5,272 nt of DNA from Anaerolineae bacterium (GTDB taxonomy: Bacteria; Chloroflexota; Anaerolineae; Aggregatilineales; Aggregatilineaceae): the NCBI GenBank assembly GCA_018056405.1, contig JAGPFT010000245.1:1-5272 (forward strand), read 5' to 3'. Below are positions 1 through 5,272 of the stretch, piece after piece. Each line of letters begins with the position of its first letter. The first letter of the stretch is position 1. The position numbers and the translations under genes were made by a program. Under the pieces are notes generated by a model that saw nothing but the letters and a program-made list of their open reading frames with translations, had not been told where the DNA came from and did not search any database.

Positions 1-398
1 AGTAAATGCTGCGCTGCTGTTTCGGATTCGAGCGGGGCCAGCAGCATCCCCAATCGCAGGTGCGCGGCAGCGTCGTCGGGCCAGGCCGCAAGCAGGGCGC
101 GCAGCGTGCGCCCGGCGGCGTCCCATTCATGCGCGGCAATCTGCGCGGCGGCCAGGTCATGCAGGCTTCCAAGATCGTCCGGCACCAGAGTTGGCTGAAT
201 GGTTGGGGCGGGGAGTGGACTGAAAGTGGCTGTTGCTGAGAGCGCCCAAGAGGGCGCGGCAGGACTACTGGCGACGCCTGCCAGCCACCCGATTAGCAGG
301 GCGGGCAGCAACCAACGTGAGAGATGCCGGCGCGCGCCTCGCCGCCCGAAGCGGCGCTGGCGAACTGCACAGACCGCTGAGCGATGCTCATCATGCAT
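1..398 (-). CDS. Exported or membrane-anchored TPR-like protein, N-terminal part (runs off the left edge)
   Basis: An open frame of 132 codons plus two bases reads leftwards from an ATG at 398-396 and is still open at base 1, so the C-terminus is missing. Residues 1-28 are strongly basic (QRRFGRRGARR). A hydrophobic stretch, WLLPALLIGWLAGVA, follows at about 29-43: a signal peptide or single membrane anchor with a long n-region. Residues 44-75 are an Ala/Pro/Ser/Thr-rich linker typical of exported proteins. From about 76 the sequence fits the TPR spacing: A95 and P107 fall at TPR positions 20 and 32, and a second repeat starts near 110 with L116, G117, L120 and A129 at positions 7, 8, 11 and 20. 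The start overlaps the end of the response regulator by 8 nt and has no clear Shine-Dalgarno, which suggests translational coupling. Family and function are not recognised. A TPR scaffold outside the cytoplasmic membrane is an inference. Confidence 0.72.
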   Translation of the reverse strand, partial: MHDEHRSAVCAVRQRRFGRRGARRHLSRWLLPALLIGWLAGVASSPAAPSWALSATATFSPLPAPTIQPTLVPDDLGSLHDLAAAQIAAHEWDAAGRTLRALLAAWPDDAAAHLRLGMLLAPLESETAAQHL

Positions 399-864
399 GG
401 AGCTGCAGGGCGCTCATCACAGCCCGCCCGATCTCTTCCACCTTGAACGGCTTGATCAGGTATCCCTGCACACCCTGGAGTTTGCCCATCAGCCGGTTAG
501 CCGGATCGCCATACGCCGTGATGACCAGAAAAGCCGGATTGGCCCCGCCATGAGGCCGCTCGCGCATTTCTTCCAGCAGCCGCCAACCGGTGATGTCCGG
601 CAGCGCGATGTCCAGCAGCACCAGGTCGGGTTTCTCGCTGGCGTACAACTCCAACGCTTGCTGGCCGTCCGCTGCGTGCCAGGCTTCGAACCCCATTCGC
701 GCCAGGATAGTGCGCAGGATAACGCCCAGTTCCACATCGTCCTCAACAATCAGCACCCGATGCCCTGGATCAACTGGCTGGGGGATGCTGTGTGGCCAGC
801 CCTGGTCCTGGCCGGTCACATCCTTCGGCGGAACTCCTCCCAGCGAATCGGGCCGCTCACTCAT
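391..864 (-). CDS. Single-domain response regulator (CheY-like receiver)
   Basis: The 157-residue protein is a receiver domain (about 35-155) preceded by about 34 polar residues that look disordered. All receiver landmarks are present: the acidic cluster E41-D42-D43 in VLIVEDD, the phospho-acceptor D85 in LLDIALPD, the switch residues T116 and Y135, and K138 in the KPF motif. There is no DNA-binding or enzymatic output domain, so it probably acts by protein-protein contact, as CheY, Spo0F and DivK do, or as a relay in a phosphorelay. The usual Met two residues before the loop Pro is Leu (IALPD), a tolerated change. The ATG at 864 is supported by a strong GGAGGAG placed 5 nt upstream. The gene has its own promoter in the gap after ftsK and overlaps the TPR-like gene downstream. 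No histidine kinase is in the window, so the signal is unknown. The receiver call is firm; the pathway is not. Confidence 0.93.
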   Translation of the reverse strand: MSERPDSLGGVPPKDVTGQDQGWPHSIPQPVDPGHRVLIVEDDVELGVILRTILARMGFEAWHAADGQQALELYASEKPDLVLLDIALPDITGWRLLEEMRERPHGGANPAFLVITAYGDPANRLMGKLQGVQGYLIKPFKVEEIGRAVMSALQLHA

Positions 865-927
865 GTCGGCTCCTCCGGCCTGCTACGCCCACCCTTGCGC
901 TTGTTCTGCCCGCGCAACACGGGCGTC

Positions 928-936
928 ATTATAGCA
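928..936 (-). promoter_or_regulatory. Extended -10 promoter for the response regulator
   Basis: On the minus strand this reads TGCTATAAT: a perfect TATAAT (928-933) with the TGn extension (934-936). No good -35 lies 17 bp upstream; a TGGACA-like hexamer lies only 14 bp away. Extended -10 promoters can work without a -35. Transcription would start near 921, leaving a leader of about 57 nt that contains a small hairpin (908-912 with 920-924) ahead of the GGAGGAG ribosome site. Confidence 0.6.
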
Positions 937-939
937 CAC

Positions 940-951
940 GACAGCGCTGTC
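940..951. promoter_or_regulatory. Perfect 12-bp palindrome upstream of the response-regulator -10 (operator candidate)
   Basis: GACAGCGCTGTC is a perfect palindrome lying 4 bp upstream of the TGn extension, that is, in the -35/-10 spacer of the response-regulator promoter. A dimeric regulator bound here would be expected to block or modulate RNA polymerase. This is inferred from position and symmetry alone; no regulator is known. It is not a terminator of ftsK, because no T-run follows it on the minus strand. Confidence 0.35.
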
Positions 952-969
952 CAGGCGGTAGGCGATGCT

Positions 970-985
970 CAGGGGTGCGCCCCTG
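970..985 (-). terminator. Stem-loop just after ftsK (possible weak terminator or 3' end)
   Basis: CAGGGG (970-975) pairs perfectly with CCCCTG (980-985) across a 4-base loop, starting 4 nt past the ftsK stop on the minus strand. The stem is GC-rich but no U-tract follows, so it is not a classical intrinsic terminator. It may stabilise the ftsK mRNA end or cause pausing, and some read-through into the response regulator is possible. Confidence 0.3.
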
Positions 986-989
986 GCCC

Positions 990-3740
990 TCACTCCCGGC
1001 CTTTGAGCCGCCTGTCCACGAGACCCTCGAACGGGTCTGTGCCCGGCTTGACCAGCACATCGCGCGTCCGCCCGCCCGGCTTCGGCTCGCCGACAACGCC
1101 CAACTCGTGCAGCAAGTCCACAATACGCGCCGCGCGCGGGTAGCCCAGCCCCAGCCGGCGCTGAATGAGCGAAGCCGAAGCTTCGCCCGCCTCGATGACC
1201 AGGGCGATGGCCTCTTCGAGCATAGGGTCTGTTTCGGCCAGCACTTCGCGGCGGGTCATGCCGCGCTCCCAGGGGCCAATCGTGATCGGCTCCAGCGTGC
1301 CCGCTGCGATCTGCTCCGCGTGCCACCGCTTCCAGCACTCGACGACCGCGCCGACTTCCTCGTCCGAGACATAGCAACCCTGGATGCGCTGCGGCCCGGC
1401 GGCATCGGGCGCGAGGAACAGCATGTCGCCCCGTCCCATGAGCGTCTCGGCCCCGGACGTATCCAGGATCACCCGCGAGTCAATGCTGGACGCGACGGCG
1501 AACGAGATACGCGCCGGAAAGTTCGCCTTGATCAATCCAGTGATCACGTCCACGCTGGGCCGCTGCGTGGCGACCATCAGGTGTATCCCCACGGCCCGCG
1601 CCATCTGCGCCAGGCGAGTCAGTGCCCGCTCCGTCTCGTCGGGACGCAGCATCATCAGATCGCCGATCTCATCAATGATGATCACGATGTACGGCAGGTG
1701 TTCTGCAGCTTGTTTTCGGCCAAGCCCCGCGTTGTAGACATGAATATTGCGCGCCGCTTCCTGTTCCAGCAGCCGGTAGCGCCGATCCATCTCGCGGGTA
1801 GCCCAGCGCAGCACGCCAATGATGCGATCCAGTTCTGTCTCCACCGGCCCCAGCAGGTGCGGCAACCCATTGAAGCGGCTCAACTCGACCATCTTGGGGT
1901 CGAGCAGCACCAGCCGCACACGATCCGGCGTGTTATTCATCACCAGCGCCGTCGTCATTGCCGCCAGCATGATAGATTTGCCCGAACCGGTCGTCCCGGC
2001 AATGAGCAGATGCGGCATCGTCCCCAGGTCAGCCACGAACGCCGCGCCGGAAGTGTCGCGTCCCAGGGGCAACGCCAGGGGATGGTTGCGGTACCTGTAG
2101 AACGCCTCGGACTCCAGCACCGGGCGCAGCGCAACGGTGCTCGGCTGGCGGTTGGGCACTTCCACACCGACATACGCCTCACCCGGCACCGGGGCCTGGA
2201 TGCGCAATCGCTTGGCGGAGAGCGCCAGCGCCAGGTCGCCGTTGAGGTTGGTGATCTCGCTCACCCGCACGCGGTTGACGACTCGCTCGCCGTCCTCGGT
2301 CAATTGCTCGGTGAGTGGCGACACCGCGTACTGCGTGACCGTCGGCCCCACTTTGACATCAATCACTTCCGTCTCCACGTCAAATTCGAGCAGCGTGTGA
2401 CGGATGATGCGCGCGTTGGTGTTGATCTCTTCGGCAGTGGGGACGTTCAGTTCCAGATCGTTCAGCAAGTCCAGCGGCGGCAGATTGGGGTCGCGCTTGC
2501 CGACCTTCTTCACCTCACGGAAGTCATCCACAGTGAAGGTGCGCCCTCCTTCCGCCTCGGGCGATGCTCGCCGGATGCGCCCGCGCACGCCGTTGGCCGC
2601 CGCAGTGAGGGGGAGATCGCGCGGCACAAGCGACTCGCGCTCGCCTGGCCCGCCCGGCGAGACCAGGCTGCGCCCATTCGCCGCGCCGAGCTTGTCGCGC
2701 GCCTGGATAGCGCTGTCCTGCCGTTCTATGTTCGCCAGGCGATCCTCCGTTGGCAGCGGGTCGGGGGGATCATCGTCCAGCGCGCCAACCTCACCAATAG
2801 CGCCACGCGCCGCAGGGTTCCTCTTTCCTTCAGGGGGAGCGGGCGAAACATCCGCGTGCCCGTCCGGATCGCCCAGGCGATTCAGGCCGCCCTCAAGCTG
2901 CGCGCGGACCCACTGCACCGCCAGCAGCACATGCTGCACCCGCAGCCGCAGCAACAAGATCACGCTGGCGATCAGCAGTGCGAAGAAGAAGACCCCCATG
3001 AGCAGGCGGCTCATGCCCGTCAGCGACAGCAGTTCCGTGAGCAGCCAGCCCAGATAGCCGCCGCCCTCGCCTTCGCTGGCCAGCACGCGCGGCTCAGGGT
3101 CATTCGCCCACAGATGCAGCAAAGCCGCCAGCGCCACGAACCCTAGCTCGAAAGCCAGGATGCGCTCCCATCCGATGCGGACGGTGCGACCAAACTTGGG
3201 CATCAGCACCACCACACCGGCCAGCATCAGCCCCAGAGCGATAGCGTAGGCGGCATGGCCGGAGAACTGGCGCAGCGCGCGCGCGAGCGTGACTGCCAGC
3301 GGCGCTTCAGAGGAGGTATTGAGCAGCGCGTTGAGCGTCACCACCCCCACTACAATCAGCAGTAGCGCGCCCAGTTCGTCAATCCAGGGAGGGAGCTGCT
3401 GAGCCGCACCCTGCCAAAACTCGCGATCGGTTGCCCTGGCGATGACTCTGCCGGTGATCTGGCGCGCCTGCTGGGCGAGGCTGGCGCGCTTCTGGATGGT
3501 GGGACGCACCCGCGCCCGGCCCGCCACCGGCGGCTTACTCTTGCGCGCCAGCGACTGCCGGGCTGCCGGACGCGGCGCTGAAGCCTTGCCCGTTGATTTT
3601 CCCTGGGACTTGGCCGGCTGGCTCTCGCCTCGACGCGGCTTCTGTCCTTGCGGGGCAGGCTTGGCTGCCTTCTCTTCACCTGGCGCACGTCGCCGCTCAG
3701 AAGTAGAACGACCGCCAGCGGCGGTCCTCTGCCTTGCCAT
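990..3740 (-). CDS. ftsK: FtsK/SpoIIIE-family DNA translocase
   Basis: This 916-residue membrane-anchored ATPase pumps chromosomal DNA through the closing septum. The N-terminus (about 1-100) is basic and Ala/Pro-rich. Four membrane helices follow at about 120-140, 163-181, 193-211 and 247-265, then a polar linker (about 280-415) and the alpha/beta motor from about 420. Walker A is GTTGSGKS (582-589, Lys588). Walker B is IVIIIDEIGDLMM with Asp690-Glu691; the family more often has DELADLMM. The conserved ATQRPSVDVITG and GRGDML segments follow. A gamma winged-helix domain fills about 838-900 (EEAIALVIEAGEASASLIQRRLGLGYPRAARIVDLL), the part that in the family reads polar DNA motifs and contacts XerD. 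The length and four-helix anchor are normal, with a linker much shorter than in E. coli FtsK. I chose the ATG at 3740, which has AAGGGA 9 nt upstream; an in-frame GTG at 3758 would add six residues with poorer ribosome-site support. The gene is transcribed from its own promoter, divergently from rpe. Confidence 0.96.
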   Translation of the reverse strand: MARQRTAAGGRSTSERRRAPGEEKAAKPAPQGQKPRRGESQPAKSQGKSTGKASAPRPAARQSLARKSKPPVAGRARVRPTIQKRASLAQQARQITGRVIARATDREFWQGAAQQLPPWIDELGALLLIVVGVVTLNALLNTSSEAPLAVTLARALRQFSGHAAYAIALGLMLAGVVVLMPKFGRTVRIGWERILAFELGFVALAALLHLWANDPEPRVLASEGEGGGYLGWLLTELLSLTGMSRLLMGVFFFALLIASVILLLRLRVQHVLLAVQWVRAQLEGGLNRLGDPDGHADVSPAPPEGKRNPAARGAIGEVGALDDDPPDPLPTEDRLANIERQDSAIQARDKLGAANGRSLVSPGGPGERESLVPRDLPLTAAANGVRGRIRRASPEAEGGRTFTVDDFREVKKVGKRDPNLPPLDLLNDLELNVPTAEEINTNARIIRHTLLEFDVETEVIDVKVGPTVTQYAVSPLTEQLTEDGERVVNRVRVSEITNLNGDLALALSAKRLRIQAPVPGEAYVGVEVPNRQPSTVALRPVLESEAFYRYRNHPLALPLGRDTSGAAFVADLGTMPHLLIAGTTGSGKSIMLAAMTTALVMNNTPDRVRLVLLDPKMVELSRFNGLPHLLGPVETELDRIIGVLRWATREMDRRYRLLEQEAARNIHVYNAGLGRKQAAEHLPYIVIIIDEIGDLMMLRPDETERALTRLAQMARAVGIHLMVATQRPSVDVITGLIKANFPARISFAVASSIDSRVILDTSGAETLMGRGDMLFLAPDAAGPQRIQGCYVSDEEVGAVVECWKRWHAEQIAAGTLEPITIGPWERGMTRREVLAETDPMLEEAIALVIEAGEASASLIQRRLGLGYPRAARIVDLLHELGVVGEPKPGGRTRDVLVKPGTDPFEGLVDRRLKGRE

Positions 3741-3814
3741 CCGACTCGTTCCCTTCACCTGCCAGCGCCGATATGCCCACTCGCTGCAACCTATCCCATC
3801 AATTTCGTCACTTC

Positions 3815-3843
3815 ATTCTAGCACTGGTGTTCTAGCTCTGCAA
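3815..3843 (-). promoter_or_regulatory. Promoter of ftsK (extended -10)
   Basis: On the minus strand, TTGCAG (3838-3843) is followed 17 bp later by TAGAAT (3815-3820), with TGC immediately before the -10 as an extended element. Five of six -10 bases match consensus. Transcription would start near 3808, leaving a leader of about 68 nt before the ATG. A 7-bp direct repeat, GCTAGAA on the minus strand (3816-3822 and 3830-3836, offset 14 bp), overlaps the -10 and the spacer. Confidence 0.55.
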
Positions 3844-3890
3844 AGAGTGGCGTTGGCCCGTGCATCTCACGTCGTGGACAGAATTGGATC

Positions 3891-3920
3891 GTAGGGGCGC
3901 AGCAGAGAGCACCCCCCTAC
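3891..3920. repeat. Imperfect palindrome with GTAGGGG/CCCCTAC ends
   Basis: GTAGGGG (3891-3897) pairs perfectly with CCCCTAC (3914-3920) across 16 nt. The first ten bases, GTAGGGGCGC, recur at 5249-5258, in the other intergenic region. The inner part is not symmetrical, so this may be a decayed copy of a longer palindrome. It resembles dispersed intergenic repeats of Chloroflexota; that comparison is from memory. Confidence 0.45.
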
Positions 3921-3934
3921 CGCCTGATAGATGC

Positions 3935-3964
3935 TGCACGCACCAACGCCAACGGGTGCGTGCA
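3935..3964. repeat. Perfect 10-bp stem-loop, intergenic
   Basis: TGCACGCACC (3935-3944) is the exact reverse complement of GGTGCGTGCA (3955-3964), with a 10-nt loop between. Only AAAA follows on the plus strand and no T-run on either strand at the right place, so it is not a classical terminator. It sits between two other palindromic units and is probably part of the same composite repeat. Confidence 0.55.
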
Positions 3965-3994
3965 AAACCTGTCAGGCACCAGGGTCGCGCTCCT

Positions 3995-4092
3995 TAGCCT
4001 CACCTCCGTGCGGTGCTGGCGCGCCTCGCCGCCCCCTCTCCACGACGTGGAGAGGGGGCAAGCCGAGCGGGGCAAGGCTGGGGGTAAGGCTA
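3995..4092. repeat. Nested palindromic intergenic element (about 98 bp)
   Basis: The core is a near-perfect palindrome of 29 bp: arms GCCCCCTCTCCACG (4031-4044) and CGTGGAGAGGGGGC (4046-4059) around a single A. The outer ends also pair: TAGCCTCACCTCC (3995-4007) with GGGGGTAAGGCTA (4080-4092), with one mismatch and one G-T wobble. The whole thus looks like a long cruciform or folded RNA with an inner and an outer stem. No T-run follows, no coding frame is present and no transposase is nearby. It looks like a REP- or MITE-like dispersed element. The core resembles the CCCTCTCCCACG-type palindromes of Chloroflexota, but this is unchecked. Confidence 0.6.
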
Positions 4093-4173
4093 CTGCCAGC
4101 GTCACACGTATCACTGACACCCTTTGCATACACCCTCGCCAACTGCGCACTGGTTTTTGCGCGCCATTTCAGT

Positions 4174-4179
4174 TAAGAT
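4174..4179 (+). promoter_or_regulatory. Possible -10 element for rpe
   Basis: TAAGAT matches four of six -10 consensus bases and lies 30 nt before the rpe start. No good -35 sits at the right distance; the best is a TGGTTT-like hexamer about 18 bp upstream. The short leader would leave room for the GAGGAG ribosome site. The call is weak and rests mainly on position. Confidence 0.3.
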
Positions 4180-4197
4180 ACCCGGCGCACACGCAAC

Positions 4198-4203
4198 GAG
4201 GAG
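4198..4203 (+). promoter_or_regulatory. Ribosome binding site deciding the GTG start of rpe
   Basis: GAGGAG lies 6 nt before the GTG at 4210. It fixes this non-ATG start, because the next in-frame ATG is codon 39, inside the active-site strand, and would remove the conserved APSILAADF segment. Confidence 0.75.
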
Positions 4204-4209
4204 ACCTCC

Positions 4210-4881
4210 GTGCCAGAGCCTGTACGCATTGCGCCGTCCATTCTGGCGGCAGATTTCACGCGCCTGGGCGAGCAGATCGCCGAAGCCCAGGCCGGCGGCG
4301 CTGACTCGATCCATGTGGACATCATGGATGGCCGCTTCGTGCCCAACATCACCATGGGGCCGCTCGTCGTGGCTGCTGCACGTCGCGCAACTTCGCTCCC
4401 GCTGGACGTACACCTGATGATCGTCGAGCCGGAGCGACACATTCCCGCTTTCGTCGAAGCCGGCGCCGACATCATCTCCGTCCATGTGGAGACGTGCCCG
4501 CACCTGCACCGCGTGGTACAGCAGATTCGCGAACTCGGAGCAAAACCGGCGGTTGTGCTCAACCCGCACACCCCCGCTGTGTTGGCCGAGGAGATTCTGC
4601 CGGAAGTAGACATGGTGCTGGTCATGACCGTCAATCCTGGCTTTGGCGGGCAGCAGTTCATCCCGCTGACTCTGCGCAAGATTCGCCAGGTTCGCGCCAT
4701 GATCACAGAACTGGGCCGCCCCCTAGACGTGCAGGTAGATGGCGGCATTGACCGGCAGACAGCGCCGCTCGTCGTGGCGCATGGCGCAAATGTGCTCGTC
4801 GCCGGGACTTCGATCTTTGGGGCCGCCGAAGGCATTCGCGGGGCCATCGCCGGTTTGCGGGCAGCGGCCAGTGCTAGCTGA
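4210..4881 (+). CDS. rpe: Ribulose-phosphate 3-epimerase
   Basis: The 223-residue cytosolic TIM-barrel enzyme interconverts D-ribulose 5-phosphate and D-xylulose 5-phosphate in the pentose phosphate pathway (and in the Calvin cycle where present). All family signatures are visible in order: APSILAADF (8-16, with Ser10), HVDIMDGRFVPN (35-46), DVHLMI (66-71), VNPGFGGQ (141-148), VDGGI (176-180) and VAGTSIFG (197-204), which binds the phosphate. The metal ligands expected from the family are His35, Asp37, His68 and Asp177, with Asp37 and Asp177 as the acid-base pair; all are present. The length is that of a complete protein. The gene starts with GTG behind a GAGGAG site and stands alone, divergent from ftsK and convergent with rpmB, so it does not appear to belong to a pentose phosphate operon here. 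Nothing in the sequence is unusual for the family. Confidence 0.97.
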   Translation: MPEPVRIAPSILAADFTRLGEQIAEAQAGGADSIHVDIMDGRFVPNITMGPLVVAAARRATSLPLDVHLMIVEPERHIPAFVEAGADIISVHVETCPHLHRVVQQIRELGAKPAVVLNPHTPAVLAEEILPEVDMVLVMTVNPGFGGQQFIPLTLRKIRQVRAMITELGRPLDVQVDGGIDRQTAPLVVAHGANVLVAGTSIFGAAEGIRGAIAGLRAAASAS

Positions 4882-4890
4882 GATCAAACG

Positions 4891-4915
4891 AAAAAGCCAG
4901 CACAGGCTGGCTCTT
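4891..4915 (-). terminator. Intrinsic terminator of rpmB, between convergent rpe and rpmB
   Basis: AGCCAGC (4895-4901) and GCTGGCT (4906-4912) form a perfect 7-bp stem with a 4-nt loop. On the minus strand the stem is followed by a T-run (TTTTT, the complement of 4891-4895), about 30 nt past the rpmB stop. This is a classical rho-independent terminator for rpmB. On the plus strand only CTCTT follows, so it could end rpe transcripts weakly at best. Confidence 0.8.
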
Positions 4916-4944
4916 GACAATGCTCGCGGTGCAGCGAACGAGAA

Positions 4945-5142
4945 CTACACCGTGCGAATCTTGGCGTCCTTGCCCATCGTGCGGATGCACTTGGCGCACA
5001 TGTACTTGCTCACCAGGTGGCCATTCTCCATCACCCGCACGCGCTGGATATTCGGCCTGAATTGTCGTCTGGTCCTGCGGTTCGAGTGGCTGACATTGTG
5101 CCCGAACTGCGGCCCTTTGCCACACACTTCACACTTTGCCAT
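4945..5142 (-). CDS. rpmB: 50S ribosomal protein bL28, zinc-binding (C+) form
   Basis: The 65-residue basic protein is a component of the large ribosomal subunit. It opens MAKCEVCGKGPQFGHNVSHSNRRTRRQF, the typical bL28 N-terminus with the GNxVSHSxxRTxRxF-like pattern, and continues with RPNIQRVRV. Two CxxC pairs, C4-C7 and C49-C52, form the zinc knuckle of the C+ type of bL28; many bacteria also carry a C- paralogue used under zinc limitation, but none is in this window. The length is normal for short bL28. The ATG at 5142 has GAGG 7 nt upstream. The gene is alone, not linked with rpmG (bL33) as in many bacteria, and has its own promoter and terminator, so it is probably transcribed as a single gene. 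Confidence 0.96.
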   Translation of the reverse strand: MAKCEVCGKGPQFGHNVSHSNRRTRRQFRPNIQRVRVMENGHLVSKYMCAKCIRTMGKDAKIRTV

Positions 5143-5182
5143 AGGAATGCCTCACGAAGGTCTGTTCAAACAAGCGGACGCC

Positions 5183-5211
5183 ATGCTACCATAGAGCAGA
5201 GCGCAATGCAA
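5183..5211 (-). promoter_or_regulatory. Probable promoter of rpmB
   Basis: On the minus strand, TTGCAT (5206-5211) and TAGCAT (5183-5188) are separated by exactly 17 bp. Both hexamers keep the most conserved bases (TTG of the -35; TA and final AT of the -10). Transcription would begin near 5176, giving a short leader of about 34 nt, which is usual for a ribosomal protein gene. Confidence 0.5.
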
Positions 5212-5248
5212 GGGCTATCTGGGGATGGGTACGAGCGAAAGTTGTCAG

Positions 5249-5272
5249 GTAGGGGCGCTGCTCTGCCGCTGT
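5249..5272. repeat. Second GTAGGGGCGC motif, cut by the window edge
   Basis: GTAGGGGCGC (5249-5258) repeats exactly the start of the palindrome at 3891. It is directly preceded by TGTCAGG (5243-5249), a heptamer that also occurs at 3970-3976 in the ftsK-rpe repeat cluster. Both motifs therefore recur in the two largest non-coding stretches on this side of the window. The rest of the element, if there is one, lies beyond the edge. Confidence 0.35.

Larger units (their letters stand above)
3741..4209. other. Gene-free region between divergent ftsK and rpe, rich in inverted repeats
   Basis: No frame here codes for anything recognisable; the short open frames lack a convincing ribosome site and run across palindromes. 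The ftsK leader and promoter take up about 3741-3843. From about 3891 to 4092 there are three successive inverted-repeat structures, listed separately. About 4093-4209 holds the rpe promoter region and ribosome site. I see no tRNA or other structured RNA I can name. Confidence 0.7.

Noticed and set aside
199..1143. A 314-codon open frame on the plus strand
   Set aside because: It runs antisense to the TPR-like gene, the response regulator and the end of ftsK, crosses their promoter region and has a low-complexity, unrecognisable product.
792..3146. A 784-codon open frame on the plus strand, antisense to ftsK
   Set aside because: It lies opposite a gene with unmistakable FtsK motifs, is rich in Arg, Gln, His and Pro with no domain, and has no ribosome site. 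GC-rich codon use often leaves long open antisense frames.
3741..3758. GTG start of ftsK six codons upstream
   Set aside because: Its ribosome site is weak, while the ATG at 3740 has AAGGGA at 9 nt. It remains possible.
4031..4059. The core palindrome as an intrinsic terminator
   Set aside because: It lies between divergent genes, where neither transcript ends, and no T-run follows on either strand.
3917..4304. Short open frames in the ftsK-rpe gap on both strands
   Set aside because: They run across the palindromic repeats, overlap each other or the rpe start, and show no ribosome site or recognisable sequence.
4173..4847. A 224-codon minus-strand frame opposite rpe
   Set aside because: It is the antisense shadow of a firmly identified rpe; the product is Ser/Arg/Met-rich and without motifs.
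1..5272. CRISPR array, tRNA, rRNA, transposase or phage genes
   Set aside because: I saw no regularly spaced direct repeats, no cloverleaf or rRNA-like sequence and no recombinase or phage motif.

Overview
The window reads as chromosomal DNA from a GC-rich bacterium, most likely a member of the Chloroflexota. That placement is an inference. It rests on the style of the short zinc-type ribosomal protein bL28, the GC-rich codon use, and intergenic palindromes (a CCCCCTCTCCACG-type inverted repeat, and GTAGGGGCGC motifs) that resemble repeats common in Chloroflexota genomes. No database search was possible.

Layout. Positions 1-398 (minus) hold the N-terminal part of an exported or membrane-anchored TPR-like protein that runs off the left edge. 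It overlaps by 8 nt the 3' end of a single-domain response regulator (391-864, minus), which has its own extended -10 promoter (928-936) abutting a perfect 12-bp palindrome (940-951). Upstream on the same strand is a complete FtsK/SpoIIIE-type DNA translocase (990-3740), with a good promoter at 3815-3843. Positions 3741-4209 carry no gene. This gap holds the two divergent promoter regions and a cluster of hairpin-forming repeats: 3891-3920, 3935-3964 and a nested palindrome at 3995-4092. Ribulose-phosphate 3-epimerase (rpe, 4210-4881, plus) follows and converges on rpmB (bL28, 4945-5142, minus), with a terminator between them whose U-tract serves rpmB. The last bases hold the rpmB promoter and a second GTAGGGGCGC motif.

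The genes are mostly housekeeping: chromosome segregation at division (ftsK), the pentose phosphate or Calvin cycle (rpe) and the ribosome (rpmB). The response regulator and the TPR-like protein form a probable two-gene unit of unknown pathway. I see no phage, transposase, CRISPR array, tRNA or rRNA. I found no clear new biological system; the most interesting items are the intergenic palindrome cluster and the palindrome at the response-regulator promoter.
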